From Takakia lepidozioides (taxonomy: Eukaryota; Streptophyta; Takakiopsida; Takakiales; Takakiaceae): a DNA stretch of 64,000 bases. Positions 47,330 through 58,652 of the stretch are shown piece by piece. The notes under the pieces were generated by a model. That model was not told where the DNA came from. It worked only from the letters and a program-made list of their open reading frames with translations, and searched no databases. The position numbers and the translations under genes are program-made. The stretch spans positions 38,192,001 to 38,256,000 of the forward strand of contig CM060733.1 in NCBI GenBank assembly GCA_030704615.1, given 5' to 3'. Numbering within the stretch: the first letter of the stretch is position 1; every line of letters starts with the position of its first letter.

Positions 47330-48531
47330 CAGTGTTGGGAAGGTATATTGATTTTTCCTACCATCAGGATAAGGGTATATATGATTTTGGGGATCAAACT
47401 TATCCTCAGGGTAAGGGTATAATCTATTTTTTGAAAATATTTACCCTCCGGATAAGGGTATATTATTTTTTTGGTAAACATTTACCCTCAGGGTAAGGGT
47501 ATTGGGTGCCACATATACCATGAGGATAAGGGTAATTGCAGGATAATGGTACCATTTTTATATCCTTGGATATCCCAGGGTAATTATAAAGGATGAATTA
47601 ATTTAATTTGTGAATTTCATTAAATACTTAGAATAAAGCATTTCAACCGTGTAACATCCCCATTATACAGAATTTAACAGGCTATGCCTTTAATTTTGAA
47701 AAAATAAATTGTTTACTTTTTTTGTGGCTTATGAATAGTAAAATTTTAGCCCTCATTTATGCTCCTCTAATGGCCCTAAAATATAATAACAAAACAACAC
47801 ATTTGATCATAATGAGGTCCAAAATCACCGGCGCTTGAAGCAGACTCTTTGCACGATAGAGAGAATGGCGGGGACCGGGGAAGGAGAGAGCTCGGCAGTA
47901 GCACACGCATTTTGCAAGAAGGAGAGAGTGGCAAGGACCGGTCTTGGAGCATAAGCTCTGGCCCAAATGAAGACCAACGAAGGGAAAAAAATAAAAAAAA
48001 ATAAAAAAAATGCTAGTGTTTGCCTTCTCTACTAGCAAGTACCACACCTACCAACAATTGGTAGCTCAGATGGAAAGTGCACTTATTGCCACCCAGATGG
48101 TTTTGGGGTCAAATCTTGCTACCTTGATGGCTGTGGTATGTTGTGGGCGGTGTCCCATGCGTAAGCCTTCACGGCGAGGTTACTCAAAGAGGTTATTTTT
48201 TCCTCTCACTATAACTAAGGGGACTGATTTGTGAGCTGTCCCTTTAATATATAGATATATATATATATACCACACCTAAACCCTAGTAATCAAATTATTA
48301 TACCCTTCCCTATTACCCGGCCATTGAACAGATTTACCCTCAGGGTAAGGGTATCCTTCGAAATTTCAAACCCCAGGGTCTAATCCATTAAGGGTATAAC
48401 AAAAATAATTACCCCTGACAAGGGTAGGGTAAGGGTATTTTGGAATTTCCAGGGTTCAGTATATCCATATACCCTTATTGGGTTTTACCCTCAGGGTATA
48501 ATGGCAGAAAAAGGGTATCCTCCCTACACTG
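47330..48531. mobile_element. hAT-type non-autonomous element with CCCTCAGGGTAAGGGTAT repeats
   Basis: It starts CAGTGTTGGGAAGGTAT and ends ATCCTCCCTACACTG. The flanks GTTCATAC (47322-47329) and GTTCATGC (48532-48539) match at 7 of 8 positions, as for hAT. Many copies of a motif like TACCCTCAGGGTAAGGGTAT stand near both ends (47370-47540 and 48330-48520), in both orientations, which is typical of subterminal transposase-binding repeats. The interior has no transposase. A SINE is inserted at 48051-48267. Confidence 0.88.
48051..48267 (+). mobile_element. tRNA-derived SINE, copy 1
   Basis: The head has an A box (TAGCTCAGATGG) and a B box (GGGGTCAAATC) of a pol III promoter, about 45 bp apart. 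The body shares GGTGTCCCA, AAAGAGGTTATTTT, CCTCTCACTA and TTTGTGAGCTG with the copies at 60.4 and 62.3 kb. It ends in an AT repeat. A perfect 11-bp target duplication TACCACACCTA flanks it (48040-48050, 48268-48278). It lies inside the hAT-type element. Confidence 0.9.
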
Positions 48532-48689
48532 GTTCATGCACCCCAACAGGAGCTGGTTCGTCTCAATGTTGGCACAGACAGCAAAGACACAAATATCCAT
48601 AGTTGGCTTCCAGCAAAAGCCCAATGTTACAAGACAAATTAGGCTGCACAGAAGTTTATCCAGGTTTAGGTTCACGCAAGGCCTGTGTT

Positions 48690-49080
48690 GAAAAATGCAT
48701 GGTCCACCAAACTGGTGAGTTGAGAAATGTCACATGTAACCAGTTTCTGGTGCTTGCAGTGCAAGTGGCCATTTTCCAACCTCCTTAGTAGCCAACGCTT
48801 CAACAGTTAATAGAAATCACACTAACTACTGCATGCAAACATAACAACAATGGTCCCAAAGGAACCTTTAGTCATTGAAAGAACAAACTTAAATAGCCCC
48901 TGAAGACAAGGTACCTAAGTGAAGCACTTCCAGTCTTCAAACGATGTACTCACTCCAGGAGTGTGACTTAAACAATTGGTTTAGGTTTTCCAGACTTCCT
49001 CTAGAAATCCCTTCACACACGCATCAATCTACTTTGTGTGAGCTGCCCAGCAAATAGACCCCAATAGGGCCGAGGTTTTA
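48690..49080. other. No recognised gene
   Basis: Nothing recognisable between the split coding-like sequence and the LINE cluster. Confidence 0.3.
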
Positions 49081-51120
49081 GGCTCAACCTTGAGATTTTG
49101 CAAGTTGGTGAACAGAAGTACAGATAATGAAACATGCCCAGCGTCAATCCTCCCCTCCATCTTAGATCTACCATATGCTAATGACAAGGCTACCCCATCT
49201 TACTCACGCTCTTTGGGACTCAGCCCTGCGATCCTTCCCAGTTACCCTCCCATCTACCTCCTCACCCTTCTCCACTCGTAGATATGCACCATTCTATGAT
49301 AAAGAATGCAAAGTTGCTAGATGTCACATCAAATCTGTACTCCTTGATATACATTCCTCTCCAGATTCCAAAAACCTAGCTCTCAAGCACTATCCTAGAA
49401 CAGGTTGATTAAGCTGAATCATTTCACATACGTGCTAAGGGACAAGCTGGTTTCGGTTGCAACAGATCCACTCTTGACCACATTTTCACTCTTCAAGCTA
49501 TTACCAAAAATTCGTTGACTTTCATAAGGCTTTTGATTCGGTTCCTTAGGATCTTCTTTTCCAATGGCTCCATAGGGTGGGAGTCCCGAGCAAGACATCC
49601 TATATGCCATCTCTTCCATGTACGAGATTGTCACTGGCATGGTCAACGTGGGGGAATCCTTAGCAGAGGTCCATAACAATATTGGGGTCAAACAGGGCTG
49701 CCCCCTCTCACCTATCCTTTTCGGGATCTACATTGACGTTTTGGAGGTTCAACCTCAAAAAACCATGGAGTTGGGGTGCCGTTGGATGGGGGACCAATGT
49801 GATCAAATCTCCTCTACGTTGATGATGTTGCCCTTTTGGCACAATCTCCTGTCTTCTTGCAACGTCATCTCCACATCCTGGAACAGTTCTCCAAAGTCTA
49901 TGAGCTGCAAGTCAACCTTAACAAAACCAAGATCATGGTTTTCAATGGCCAGGCCAACCGCAGATTCATCTTCAACAATCAGGAGATTGAGATAATGAAA
50001 CCATACCAGTATCTGGGTCTGGTTATCCACTCGCCCAAATTCTAGTTTGCAGCAACTGCCCTAGACAGACAAAGGGTAAAGGTGGCCTTCATCCACCTTC
50101 AAGCCAAATGCAAACAGATACATCTGCGCCACCCCCACCCAAAAGTGACTGTTTGACAGCATTGTCATCCTAGCTGCCACTTATGGTTGAGTTCTGGGCA
50201 CCTGGTGTCCCAGTTTCTTGGTGGAACCATTGCAGTCATCTTTTCTCCAAGCAATGCTTGGTGCCAAAGACACAACTCCATCTCACATCCTAGGTGCAAA
50301 GTTCATATGCGTGCCACTGAAAATCGAGGCCCTCTTCCAGCTTACAAATTTTCTTCATAGGTTACAAGCCCTTCCACCCAAGGGGCTCATGGCAAGAGCC
50401 CTCGCAACATCTATTAGGCTCAAAACTGCAAGTTTCAGGCGCTCCTGGTATGCTCGACTGGAAGGTTTTTTTGAGCACAATGGACTCTCTATTGCTTCAT
50501 TATTACCAGTGAATCCAGAGGGAGTAGACATCACATCCAAATAGGATCGCAAGAGACTTAATAGAAGGGAGCTTATGGAACTACATGTTAGGAGAACTTG
50601 GAAGCTACCCAATCTCACGACAAAGCTCCATTTCTATGGAGAGACATTTTTGGTTCTCCGGGATGATAGAATCTTGAGGCCCAATTACCTTTCGACATCT
50701 TTATCTCCTTCCCTCCTGACAGCATTGGGGCAGTTCAGGGTGGGCTCCCACAACCTACGGATAGAGACTGGCAGATGGGAAAACCTGCAACGGGAGGACC
50801 GCCTATGTCCAGCTTGCACATGGCGCAACTGGGAAATTGAAATTGAAGAACACTTCTTCTTCTATTACCCTCTATGCTACGAGATCCGTGGGAGATTCCA
50901 CTGTCTATTCCGCGGAACCCAATCTCTCACTCAAGTCTTCCACTATGAGGATCAGAAATGCTAGGCAGCTTCTCTGCACGAGCCCTTCACCCTTAGAAAA
51001 TCACTCGGACAATCGTTTTTATTCTTGGTGCTGGTTTTGTTTCATCTCATGTTTTCTTCCATTTTGTCCCATAAGCTCTATGAGCTTTCCGCGGACGTTA
51101 TAAAGCACCATTTCATTTCA
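49080..51120 (+). pseudogene. Non-LTR retrotransposon (second LINE family), copy 1
   Basis: An RT relic: FYDKECKVARCHIKSV, then FHKAFDSVPR, NNIGVKQGCPLSPILFGIYIDVL, the catalytic box LLYVDDVALLAQSP in a shifted frame, KVYELQVNLNKTKIMVFNG and YQYLGLVIHSPKF, then a C-terminal part with LRALGRFRVGSHNLRIETGRW-like sequence and a CPAC...EEHFFFY finger. Several stops and frameshifts. The 3' end is TTATAAAGCACCATTTCATTTC, so the family ends in a short ATTTC repeat instead of poly-A. It is of a different lineage from the L1 relic upstream. Confidence 0.85.
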
Positions 51121-52515
51121 GTTCTTGGAGGTTTACATCTCACAAAACCATGAAGTTGGTGTGCCATTGGATGGAGGACCAACACAATCAGATCTCTTCT
51201 ACGCAGATGATGTTGCCCTTTTGGCACAATCTCCTGTCTTCGTGCAATGTCACCTCCACATCCTGGAACAGTTCTCCAAAGACTATGGGCTGTAAGTCAA
51301 CCTAAGCAAAACCAAGATCACGGTTTTCAATGGCCAGGCCGTCCGCAGATCCATCTTCAACAATTAGGAGATTGAGATAATGAAATCATACCGGTAGCTG
51401 GGTCTGGTTATCCACTCCCCCAAATTCTAGTTTGCAGCAACTCTCCTGGACAGATTGACAAAAAGCAAAGTGGCCTCCATTCGCCTTCAAGCCAAATGCA
51501 AACAGATACGTCTGCGCCACCCCCAACTGAAAAGTGGCTGTTTGACAGCGTTGTCACCTCGGCTGCCATTTATGGGTGTGAGTTCTGGGCACCTGGTGTC
51601 CTAGTTTCCTGGTGGGAAAAGAATCTAGAACCTGAACCATTGCAGTCATCTTTTCTCCAAGCAATGCTTGACGCCAGAGGCACAACTCCATCTCACATCC
51701 TGGGTGCAGAGTTCGCATGCGTACCACTGCAAACTGAGGCCCTCTTCCGGCTTACAATTTTTCTTCATAGGTTACAAGCCCTTCCCCCCAAGGGGCTCGT
51801 GGCCAGAACCCTCGCAACATCTATTAGGCTAAAAAATGTAGGTTTCAAACAATCCTGAGTGGACAGTTTTTTTTAGCGCATTTGACTCTCTATTGCTTCA
51901 CTATTACCAGTGAATCCAGAAGGGGTGGAAAAAACATCCAAGCAAGACGGCAACAGACTCATTAGAAGGGAGCTTATGGAACTGCATGTCAGGAGAACTT
52001 GGAAGGTACCCAATCTCACGACAAAACTCCATTTCTATCGAGAAACATTCTTGGTTGTCCGAGATGATAGAACCTTGCAACCCAATTACCTTTCGGCATC
52101 TTTATCTCCTTTTCTCCTGAGGGCATTGGGGCGGTTTAGGGTGGGCTCCCACAACCTACAGATATACACTGGCAGATGGCCGGAAAACCTACAGCGGGAG
52201 GACGACCTATGTCCAGCTTGCACAGGGCGCAGCCATGGAATTGAAACTGAAGAACACTTCTTCTTCTATTGCCATCTATACTATGAGATCTGTGGGAGAT
52301 TCCACTGTCTATTCCGTGGAACCCAATCTCTCACTGAAGTCTTCCACTATGAAGATCAGAAATGCTTGGTAGCTTACCTACAAGAGGCACTCACCCTTAG
52401 ACAATCACTCAAGCAATAGTTTTTATCTTTGGCTTTGGCTTTGTTTCCTCTCTCATGTTTTCTTCTATAAGCTCTATGAGCTTTCCACAGACGTTGTAAA
52501 GCACCATTTCATTTC
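51121..52515 (+). pseudogene. Second LINE family, copy 2 (5'-truncated)
   Basis: It starts within the RT (the part equal to about 49739 of copy 1) and runs in parallel to the same 3' end, CACCATTTCATTTC at 52515. It keeps AVYGCEFWAPGVLVSW-like sequence, FLQAMLDARGTTPSHILGAEF and LCPACTGRSHGIETEEHFFFY. It abuts the 3' tail of copy 1 directly, head to tail. Stops interrupt the N-terminal half; the last 169 codons (51910-52419) are open. Confidence 0.85.
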
Positions 52516-52519
52516 TTTC

Positions 52520-53530
52520 TCTCTCTTTGAAGACTTTCGCTCTGCACACAACCCAGAGTAGGGGCAGATGCCTTCCCCATGCACATCATTTCTGTGACCT
52601 AAACATAGGGCTATCAAACTGAAATCAATAACCCTGCAAACGGTCTGTCAAGTTTGCATGCGGACAAGTGCCTCTGTGAGAGCCTTGGCAGCTGTGGAAG
52701 AATAAATTTATTTCTGCAGCAGCTGAGTTGCAGGGCTAAGCTAAACCCTGGGTGGTGTGAATCCCACAAAAGGCTCCGGGAGCAATGGCCATAACCAACA
52801 ATTGCAGAGAATGGCACAAGTACATTCTCTTTGAAGGCTGGAAACCAAGTTAGGCATATAACTTCGAGGACCTGAAGGGCCTAACTACCCTTGGCACTAG
52901 ACTGAATTTAAACTCAGGGCAGGGAGTATACCTCGAACAATAAACAGATGCAGAGAGAAAAGGTCACAGCCAACCAACAAACCAACAGGATTGTGCTCCT
53001 TGTGGAGCCCCAGACTACCCCTTCACATTTGTTATTCACACCATCCCTGCAGCAGGTCGTGCTAGCAAAGAGAGAAGTGAGGGAGGTCCTTTCAGCCATT
53101 TCAGCCAGCAGAAGGTACACAACTCAGCAGTACCTCTTTCAGCTCCAGAGGGAGGGGGTGGTGGTCTCATGAGAGTAAGCAACCATTCCTAAAAGGAAGG
53201 TGTTACTAAGTAGACCAAGGACTTAGCAAGCAAGGGCACACATAGAAGCACTTGGTTAATTAAAACTTAGTAAAAGTGGTTGCAGCCACAAATGTTACGC
53301 AAGCATCTGCCATCCACCACACAGGTGCTCAACCCAGACCAGTTCATACGAGTTAAGTAACTTGCTAATCTATGCTTCAGCAACACATTACCCAGCTTTC
53401 AAATTGTGCGCAAAGCCTCCTCATGACCCACTTTTACAAAAGGAAGCAAGACAACCCTCAAAGGTCATCTCAAGTATGTGCTTCTTAACCACTGAGCTGA
53501 TTGGGAGGCATTAAAAGGAGTTTTCAGAAG
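52520..53530. other. No gene; contains a fragment of the 749-bp repeat family
   Basis: At 52850-52960 the sequence GGCACTAGACTGAATTTAAA with its surroundings matches the start of the 749-bp unit at 40.8-42.6 kb. The rest shows no feature that I can name. Confidence 0.6.
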
Positions 53531-53534
53531 AGGG

Positions 53535-54045
53535 AAATGAAATGAAATGGTATTTTATAACGTCCACGGAAAGCTCATAGAGCTTGTGGGACAAAATGGA
53601 AGAAAACATGAGAGAGGAAACAAAACCGGAGCCAAAAATAAGAACTATTGCTCGAGTGGTTGTCTAAGGGTGAATGCCTCGTGCAGGTAACCCGCCAAGC
53701 ATTTCTGATCCACATAGTCGAAGACTTCAGTGAGAGATTGGGTTCCACGGAATAGACAGTGGAATCTCCCACGGATCTCATACTATAGAGGGCAATAGAA
53801 GAAGAATTGTTTCTTCAGTTTCAATTTCCTGGTTGCGCCCTATGCAAGCTGGACATAGGCGGTCCTCCCGTTGCAGGTTTTCCCATCTACCAGTCTTTAT
53901 CCGTAGGTTGTGGGAACCCACCCTGAACCGCTCCAATGCCCCAATGTAGTTCCATAAGCTCCTTTCTAATGAGTCTGTTGCGGTCTTGCTAGGATGTGAT
54001 GTCCACCCCTTCTGGATTCACTGGTAATAGTGAAGCAACATAGAG
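53535..54045 (-). pseudogene. Second LINE family, copy 3 (inverted, 5'-truncated)
   Basis: On the minus strand it contains the 3' part of the family (the CPAC-like finger region and SVEPNLSLKSSTMWIRN in a shadow frame), and ends with the same tail, seen on the plus strand as GAAATGAAATGAAATGGT at 53536. It lies in opposite orientation to copies 1 and 2. Confidence 0.82.
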
Positions 54046-54059
54046 TCCATTGGTGGGGG

Positions 54060-54175
54060 GAAGAAAGCACGCACAATGACTTCAACTTCAATGGGAACCT
54101 TGGTATCGCGATGCTGGTGTATAAATCAATGTAGTCAACGTTCAGCTGCTCAAACATAGGCTGCATCAACGTACT
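54060..54175 (-). pseudogene. Aldo-keto reductase fragment, inverted
   Basis: The minus strand reads FEQLNVDYIDLY and, after a one-base frame change, QHRDTKVPIEVEVI. This is the conserved AKR stretch LxVDYIDLYYQHRxDxxVPIE. It is about 115 bp long, frameshifted, and in the opposite orientation to the AKR first exon at 54776. Both could derive from one gene broken by an inversion. Confidence 0.7.
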
Positions 54176-54690
54176 CTGGATCCCCCATTATGCCCATGTT
54201 CCCTTCCTCATCAAAGTGCAGGGCGATTTTGATGACTATTCGCACCTCATCCCGGATGCCTTTGATTTCCTGCAAACAACCCACACCTCCGTCGTTGTCT
54301 CAAAAAGCAAGTACATGCGGAGGCGGTGCTCCTATCCACGGATCCTTTCTAAGACATTGGGTACTCAGCTTTTCACATGAGAAACAAAGGACAACATTGC
54401 AGATGTGCAACTCGACCATCACAGTCCTTCTTGAGCACATCAGAATGGAGGCGATTATAAATGTCTTATCCGTGAGGCAATGAACCAACTTCAGAAGCCA
54501 TGGCAGGCTTGGTGTGAAGACAGCAGAACGAAGCTCTGCCAGTTGGCTTACTAATATCGGCAGGGCGAAATTGTACGCTACAGTCGTGGAGCCAATGCGA
54601 TGAAGATTAAGTCAGATGGTAGGTACTCTCGTTTTGTGATGGTTGCACGTGAGGTTGAAAGAAGGAGCCAGGTGACGCCATCGCTCTGAC
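54176..54690 (+). pseudogene. Unrecognised protein relic
   Basis: One plus-strand frame keeps protein-like sequence for about 170 codons, interrupted by three stops. It includes HLIPDAFDFLQTTHTSVVV, a stretch with CLIREAMNQLQKPWQAWC, and GEIVRYSRGANAMKIK followed by SDGRYSRFVMVAREVE. I do not recognise it with confidence. The pattern reminded me of plant negative-strand RNA virus nucleoproteins, which are known as endogenous copies in plant genomes, but I could not verify this and it may be something else. Confidence 0.35.
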
Positions 54691-54775
54691 CAGCTAGTGT
54701 GCGAAAAACCAAGAAGGTACAGAAAGGCAGTGGGTTTCGTTTGTGAATTGCAGATTGCAGCTGGAGAACCCGTCC

Positions 54776-54988
54776 ATGGCATCACTCCCTTCGATTCCCC
54801 GCGTCAATCTTCGTTCTCAGGGACTGGAGGTATTTGCACAGAGACTGGGAAGCATCGGCATCTCAGGTACCTGTAGCCCTCCAAAGTCGGAGGAGAAGAT
54901 GATCGAGCTAATCCGCCATGCCCTGGAGCTTGGCTTTACCTTCTTCGACAGCTCGAACTGCTTCACTGACGCAGTCTACCCGGGCGAG
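54776..54988 (+). pseudogene. Aldo-keto reductase, first exon only
   Basis: 71 codons start MASLPSIPRVNLRSQGLEV and continue LGSIGISGTCSPPKSEEKMI, ELIRHALELGFTFFDSSN, ending PGE at a GT donor (54989). This is the N-terminal strand and nucleotide-binding start of plant AKRs of the perakine-reductase/auxin-induced-protein type, NADPH-dependent carbonyl reductases. The conserved Asp (FFDSS) is present, but the usual YG after it is replaced. No second exon is found before the MCO gene, so the gene is truncated here. Confidence 0.78.
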
Positions 54989-55962
54989 GTGAGATTTCAG
55001 TCCGATTTCCATCTAATTCTTGAGGTTTTAACTGCTTGTGTGCTTTATATTTATCGTACTTATTGATACTTCCCCTTGTTGGCAATGGGTAAACAACCAT
55101 CTGGAAATACCATGGGACGGTGGCAATGCATTGGAACTAGTGTGCCAACCATCACATTCTCTGATCGCAGACACTTTTAAGTGGTCATCTTAGGGAAATA
55201 TACGAATATGCTCACTCCCTCGTTGCCAGTGGAAGCCCGTGGCAATGGTGGCGGATCTCACAAGGACAGTCAGGCTTTGTCATCTCCAACTTTCACTTTA
55301 ATGTTGAGCGTTTCAAATAGGCTTTTATTTCTGAGACATGTCTGCTGTCCATTTCTTTGCAATCAGCATCTAAGATTAGGCAAGGATTTGAGCTCATCAA
55401 GATCTTCTTAGTACGGTGACAGAACTTCAGTTGGTCATTTTAAGAATACTGAGAGTACCTAGACTATATAGGCCTTGATCGTAAGTACTGCATGCCACTG
55501 CTACTGTGTTGTAGCTGCCATTCAGCTGGATTGCAGAGGACCAGCTTACTCTCAGACTTTGCAACACACCTTGAAGGTACATGGAAGTTTCAAGTATAGT
55601 GAGTGAGAGGGTAACTCAAACCTGCTCTGCTTACAGTTCAAATGTATACACAAACCATTGATTCTAAGCTTTTATGAGACCCACAAAGAGTTGAGACTAC
55701 TCAGGTAAAGTCTCTCTGAACCTATCTATCTCCAGTGCAAATGACATCTTATGAGTACATTCTATCTCTCTCGAGCACATACAAACACACCCATTATAAT
55801 TACATGAAGGGCCAATGGGCTGAGCTCTTGATGCAGCCACTACTCATGAAAGCAAATATCTATCCCTTGAGCACTGAGAAACTACTCTTTAGTTGTTTTT
55901 CACTCACTTGGAGATGCCACTTCCGTGAGGATGTGGCAATGGGATGCCACTGACAAAGATTC
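54989..55962. other. No further exon recognised between AKR fragment and multicopper oxidase
   Basis: I looked for the AKR second exon and did not find it. The right part is the 3' flank of the multicopper oxidase gene. Confidence 0.4.
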
Positions 55963-58652
55963 TCATGGGAGAATCTTGATAGGTCTCATCATTTGATTGT
56001 CTTCATGGTCCAGAATCTGTCCATAGTGAGCTCCAAGTTAGACATTAGCCAAAGGTCAACACTAAATCCAAGCACAGTTCAACCTTCGTTCTTCATAAAT
56101 TCCCTTGAAAAAATTCTCTTACATCGTGATTATTGAACAATGACTACCATAGATACTAGCAATACAATGGAAACAGCACTTGCACTGTGGCCTGAGCAAG
56201 GTATGTACAACAGCAAAGGAAAATGGGTTGATGAACACTTACATGGCAGTGGTAGGAATACCCAGGCTCAGCAGACACATTGAAAGGGAAGGGTTGGTTG
56301 CTGAGAAGGGCAAAGCGCACAAGCACACTTGTCACATGGCCAGGTACCATTTTGAAGACATTCTTCCACCCAGACTCACTTGGAGGGGGGCTAGTTATTT
56401 GTCCAGAAGTATGCCTCCACACATTGCAATGATCATACCCTGCCTGCTCGATACACACTTCTAACCCCTCAGGGTAGGTCACTTTCCGACGCTGGAGCAC
56501 CATGAAGTCGGCCAAATGCACATGCACCGGGTGGTTGTCATCAGTGAGATTAATGATGTGCCATAGCTCCGTGGTGCCCGCTCTTGGGGTCTCTGTGGCA
56601 GGTGCACTGAAGGGAAGGCCATTGAGCAGCAAGTGGGTAGGAGAACCAAAGATCTTGGATTCATATTCCAACAGAGTGATATATCGGATGTGGCTGGCCT
56701 CCAGACTGTTGGGGTGTGGCAGGACCATCAAATGCTGCGGAATGCGGCTATCATCTACACTGGGACGCACTTGTCTCTGCACGATGAACTTGAGGACCTT
56801 GCCATTCTGCTCGTTTACAGGTGATCCAGATGGGTAAGGATAGACGGCACTGTTGGTTAATATTATCTCTTCGCTTGGGGACCTGCTAAAATCGACGATC
56901 ACATCTGCTTGTTCTGATGGCGCCAGGAGAATATCTGTGACTGTGACTGGCGAAGACAAGTAGTTGGAGTCGGAACCAATCTGTGTAAATGAGAGGCCAT
57001 TGCTGAGCGCAAACCTGAAAAAGCGTGCATTGCTGGAATTCACAATGCGGAATCGGTACTTACGCCTTTCCACCTTCAAATAAGGCCATGCCTTGCCATT
57101 CACAATGATGACATCTCCAAAATACTCTGGCTGCACCCATTTCAAAATCAAATCAGATAGGTGAAGCGCTTCCTTGGGACCCTCGAACAGTCAGCTGTCA
57201 AAACCTGACTCTTGTATCAGATAAGACAAGCTTGAACCCTCTATTGCAGTGGTGCACTAGCAATCAATGGTAACACCATAGTATAGTTCAGAACCTAGAT
57301 TGCTTGTTTTCCATAGAAGTCCCACCCAGCCACTCTCTACAGTGGGTCTTCAGGTTCACAGGTCTCTCACCTGCCATGCTGGGTGAATTGTGGGGTTGTC
57401 TCCCTTAGAGTAGAAGTAGACAGATCCATTCTTGAAGAAACTTCGGTCGAATATCATGAGAGTGCGATCATACTTAGGCCCTGATGGTAAGTGCCATGTA
57501 TCTTCAATAGAGGGATCATGTAAGTGATAGCTTCCGAGAAGCCCCGCCAAGAGGTTGACCCGCGTCAGTCCCATTGCATGATCATGGTACCACATGTTTC
57601 CTGGCAATGCCACATTGTGGTAGTGTGAAACCCGGCTCTGCCAGGTTGGACCCGTCTCCACAAATCCTTCTGTGAACCAGGCCAAAGCGTGCCCATCGCT
57701 GGCGGGTTCAGTCTTTCCCCCGTGCAAATGCACAACAGTAGGGACCCCATGCCCAGACTTGGGTGTGGCCTCGTAAATCGTGGAATCGCAAGGAAACAGA
57801 TGCTTGCAGGGCAGATGATTTTCCCAACTTATGTAGGTGGACACTCCCCTGCGCGCATGAATGGTGGGCCCTGGCACGGTGGCCGTTTCACGAGTCGTCC
57901 CGTATGCAAAAACGGGACTAGAAGGCAGGTCTCGGTGGTACTTCTGCAACCTCCCAGAGGTGGAAGAAGATTAGTACAGATCCACTTACATATTGGAAGC
58001 CCGTGTCATAAAACGATAGCAGGTCGGAATCACATTGGAACTTAGACACACATTAGATTATGCATAAAAATCTACAACACATTGATTTCATGGGAGGCAG
58101 GCCTGACTAAAGACCTTTCAAGTATTCAAGCATAAGTTCGTCACCCTCCCTCAGTAGATTGCAAGTAGGTTATCATGGAGAATAGGTTCTTGATACCACT
58201 GCTAGGAGAAATCATGAAGAGCGGGGAGAGAGAGAGAGAGAGAGAGAGAACTTCTGAATGCACTCAACGAACACTCACGACCTTCACGGGACTGAAACAT
58301 AGGGAAAATGTATCAAGAGATGAGGCCTTACCCATTTTGTCGCGAACATTCCAATTGCAAGAGCTGCAGGACTGATCACACCCTGTTCTTCGCGGTAGCC
58401 GTTGAGTCGAGGCATGTCTGGGAGCTCATCCACAAATTGCGGCAGAGTAATACTGGGTCCAGCAGGGTCCACAACCTGGCATTCAACTAGTGAGGTGATG
58501 GTGTGCAGCAGCAGGACACTTACTGTCACCACCCACACAGCCTCGTATCGAGACCTTTGCTTACATTGTTGTATTTCTGCCTTCCCCCTGTCATTCCCCT
58601 GCTGTCTCACAACAGTCATCTTGACGGAACACGGGAAAGTGTCAAGCGCCAC
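55963..58652 (-). CDS. Multicopper oxidase, LPR/bilirubin-oxidase type
   Basis: A copper oxidase that couples one-electron oxidation of a substrate to reduction of oxygen to water; plant relatives (LPR1/LPR2) oxidise iron(II) in the cell wall or ER. Four exons, all phase 0, read leftwards: 58652-58332, 57943-57371, 57130-56243 and 56016-55963, giving 611 codons plus stop. Exon 1 has a hydrophobic signal or anchor (VWVVTVSVLLLHTITSLV), then DELPDMPRLNGY. Copper ligands are VVHLHGG and MWYHDHAMG in exon 2, HPVHVHLADF in exon 3, and HCH|ILDHEDNQMM across the last intron, with Met as axial type-1 ligand. Splice joins HPAWQ|PEYFGD and ATKW|KYHRDLP fit the family. No stop or frameshift. A second start, MTVVRQQ, lies 11 codons downstream. 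Confidence 0.93.
58228..58250. repeat. (GA)n microsatellite in intron 1 of the multicopper oxidase
   Basis: An uninterrupted GA run of about eleven units lies roughly 80 bp downstream of the exon 1 donor, read on the gene strand. Confidence 0.9.

Larger units (their letters stand above)
46976..48680 (-). pseudogene. Unrecognised coding-like sequence split by a hAT-type element
   Basis: With the 47330-48531 element and one target copy left out, the minus strand reads through from ICVFAVCANIETNQLLLGCMN into [16 protein letters not shown] and [11 protein letters not shown], then a TAG, then [12 protein letters not shown] and [17 protein letters not shown]. The composition is protein-like and the frame is kept across the insertion point, so it looks like an exon of a gene or of an older mobile element. 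I do not recognise the family. It is dead now because of the stop and the insertion. Confidence 0.4.

Noticed and set aside
48062-48130. A possible tRNA gene
   Set aside because: The A and B boxes belong to a SINE head: the cloverleaf is not completed, the same unit recurs at 60.4 and 62.3 kb, and each copy has target duplications and a tail.
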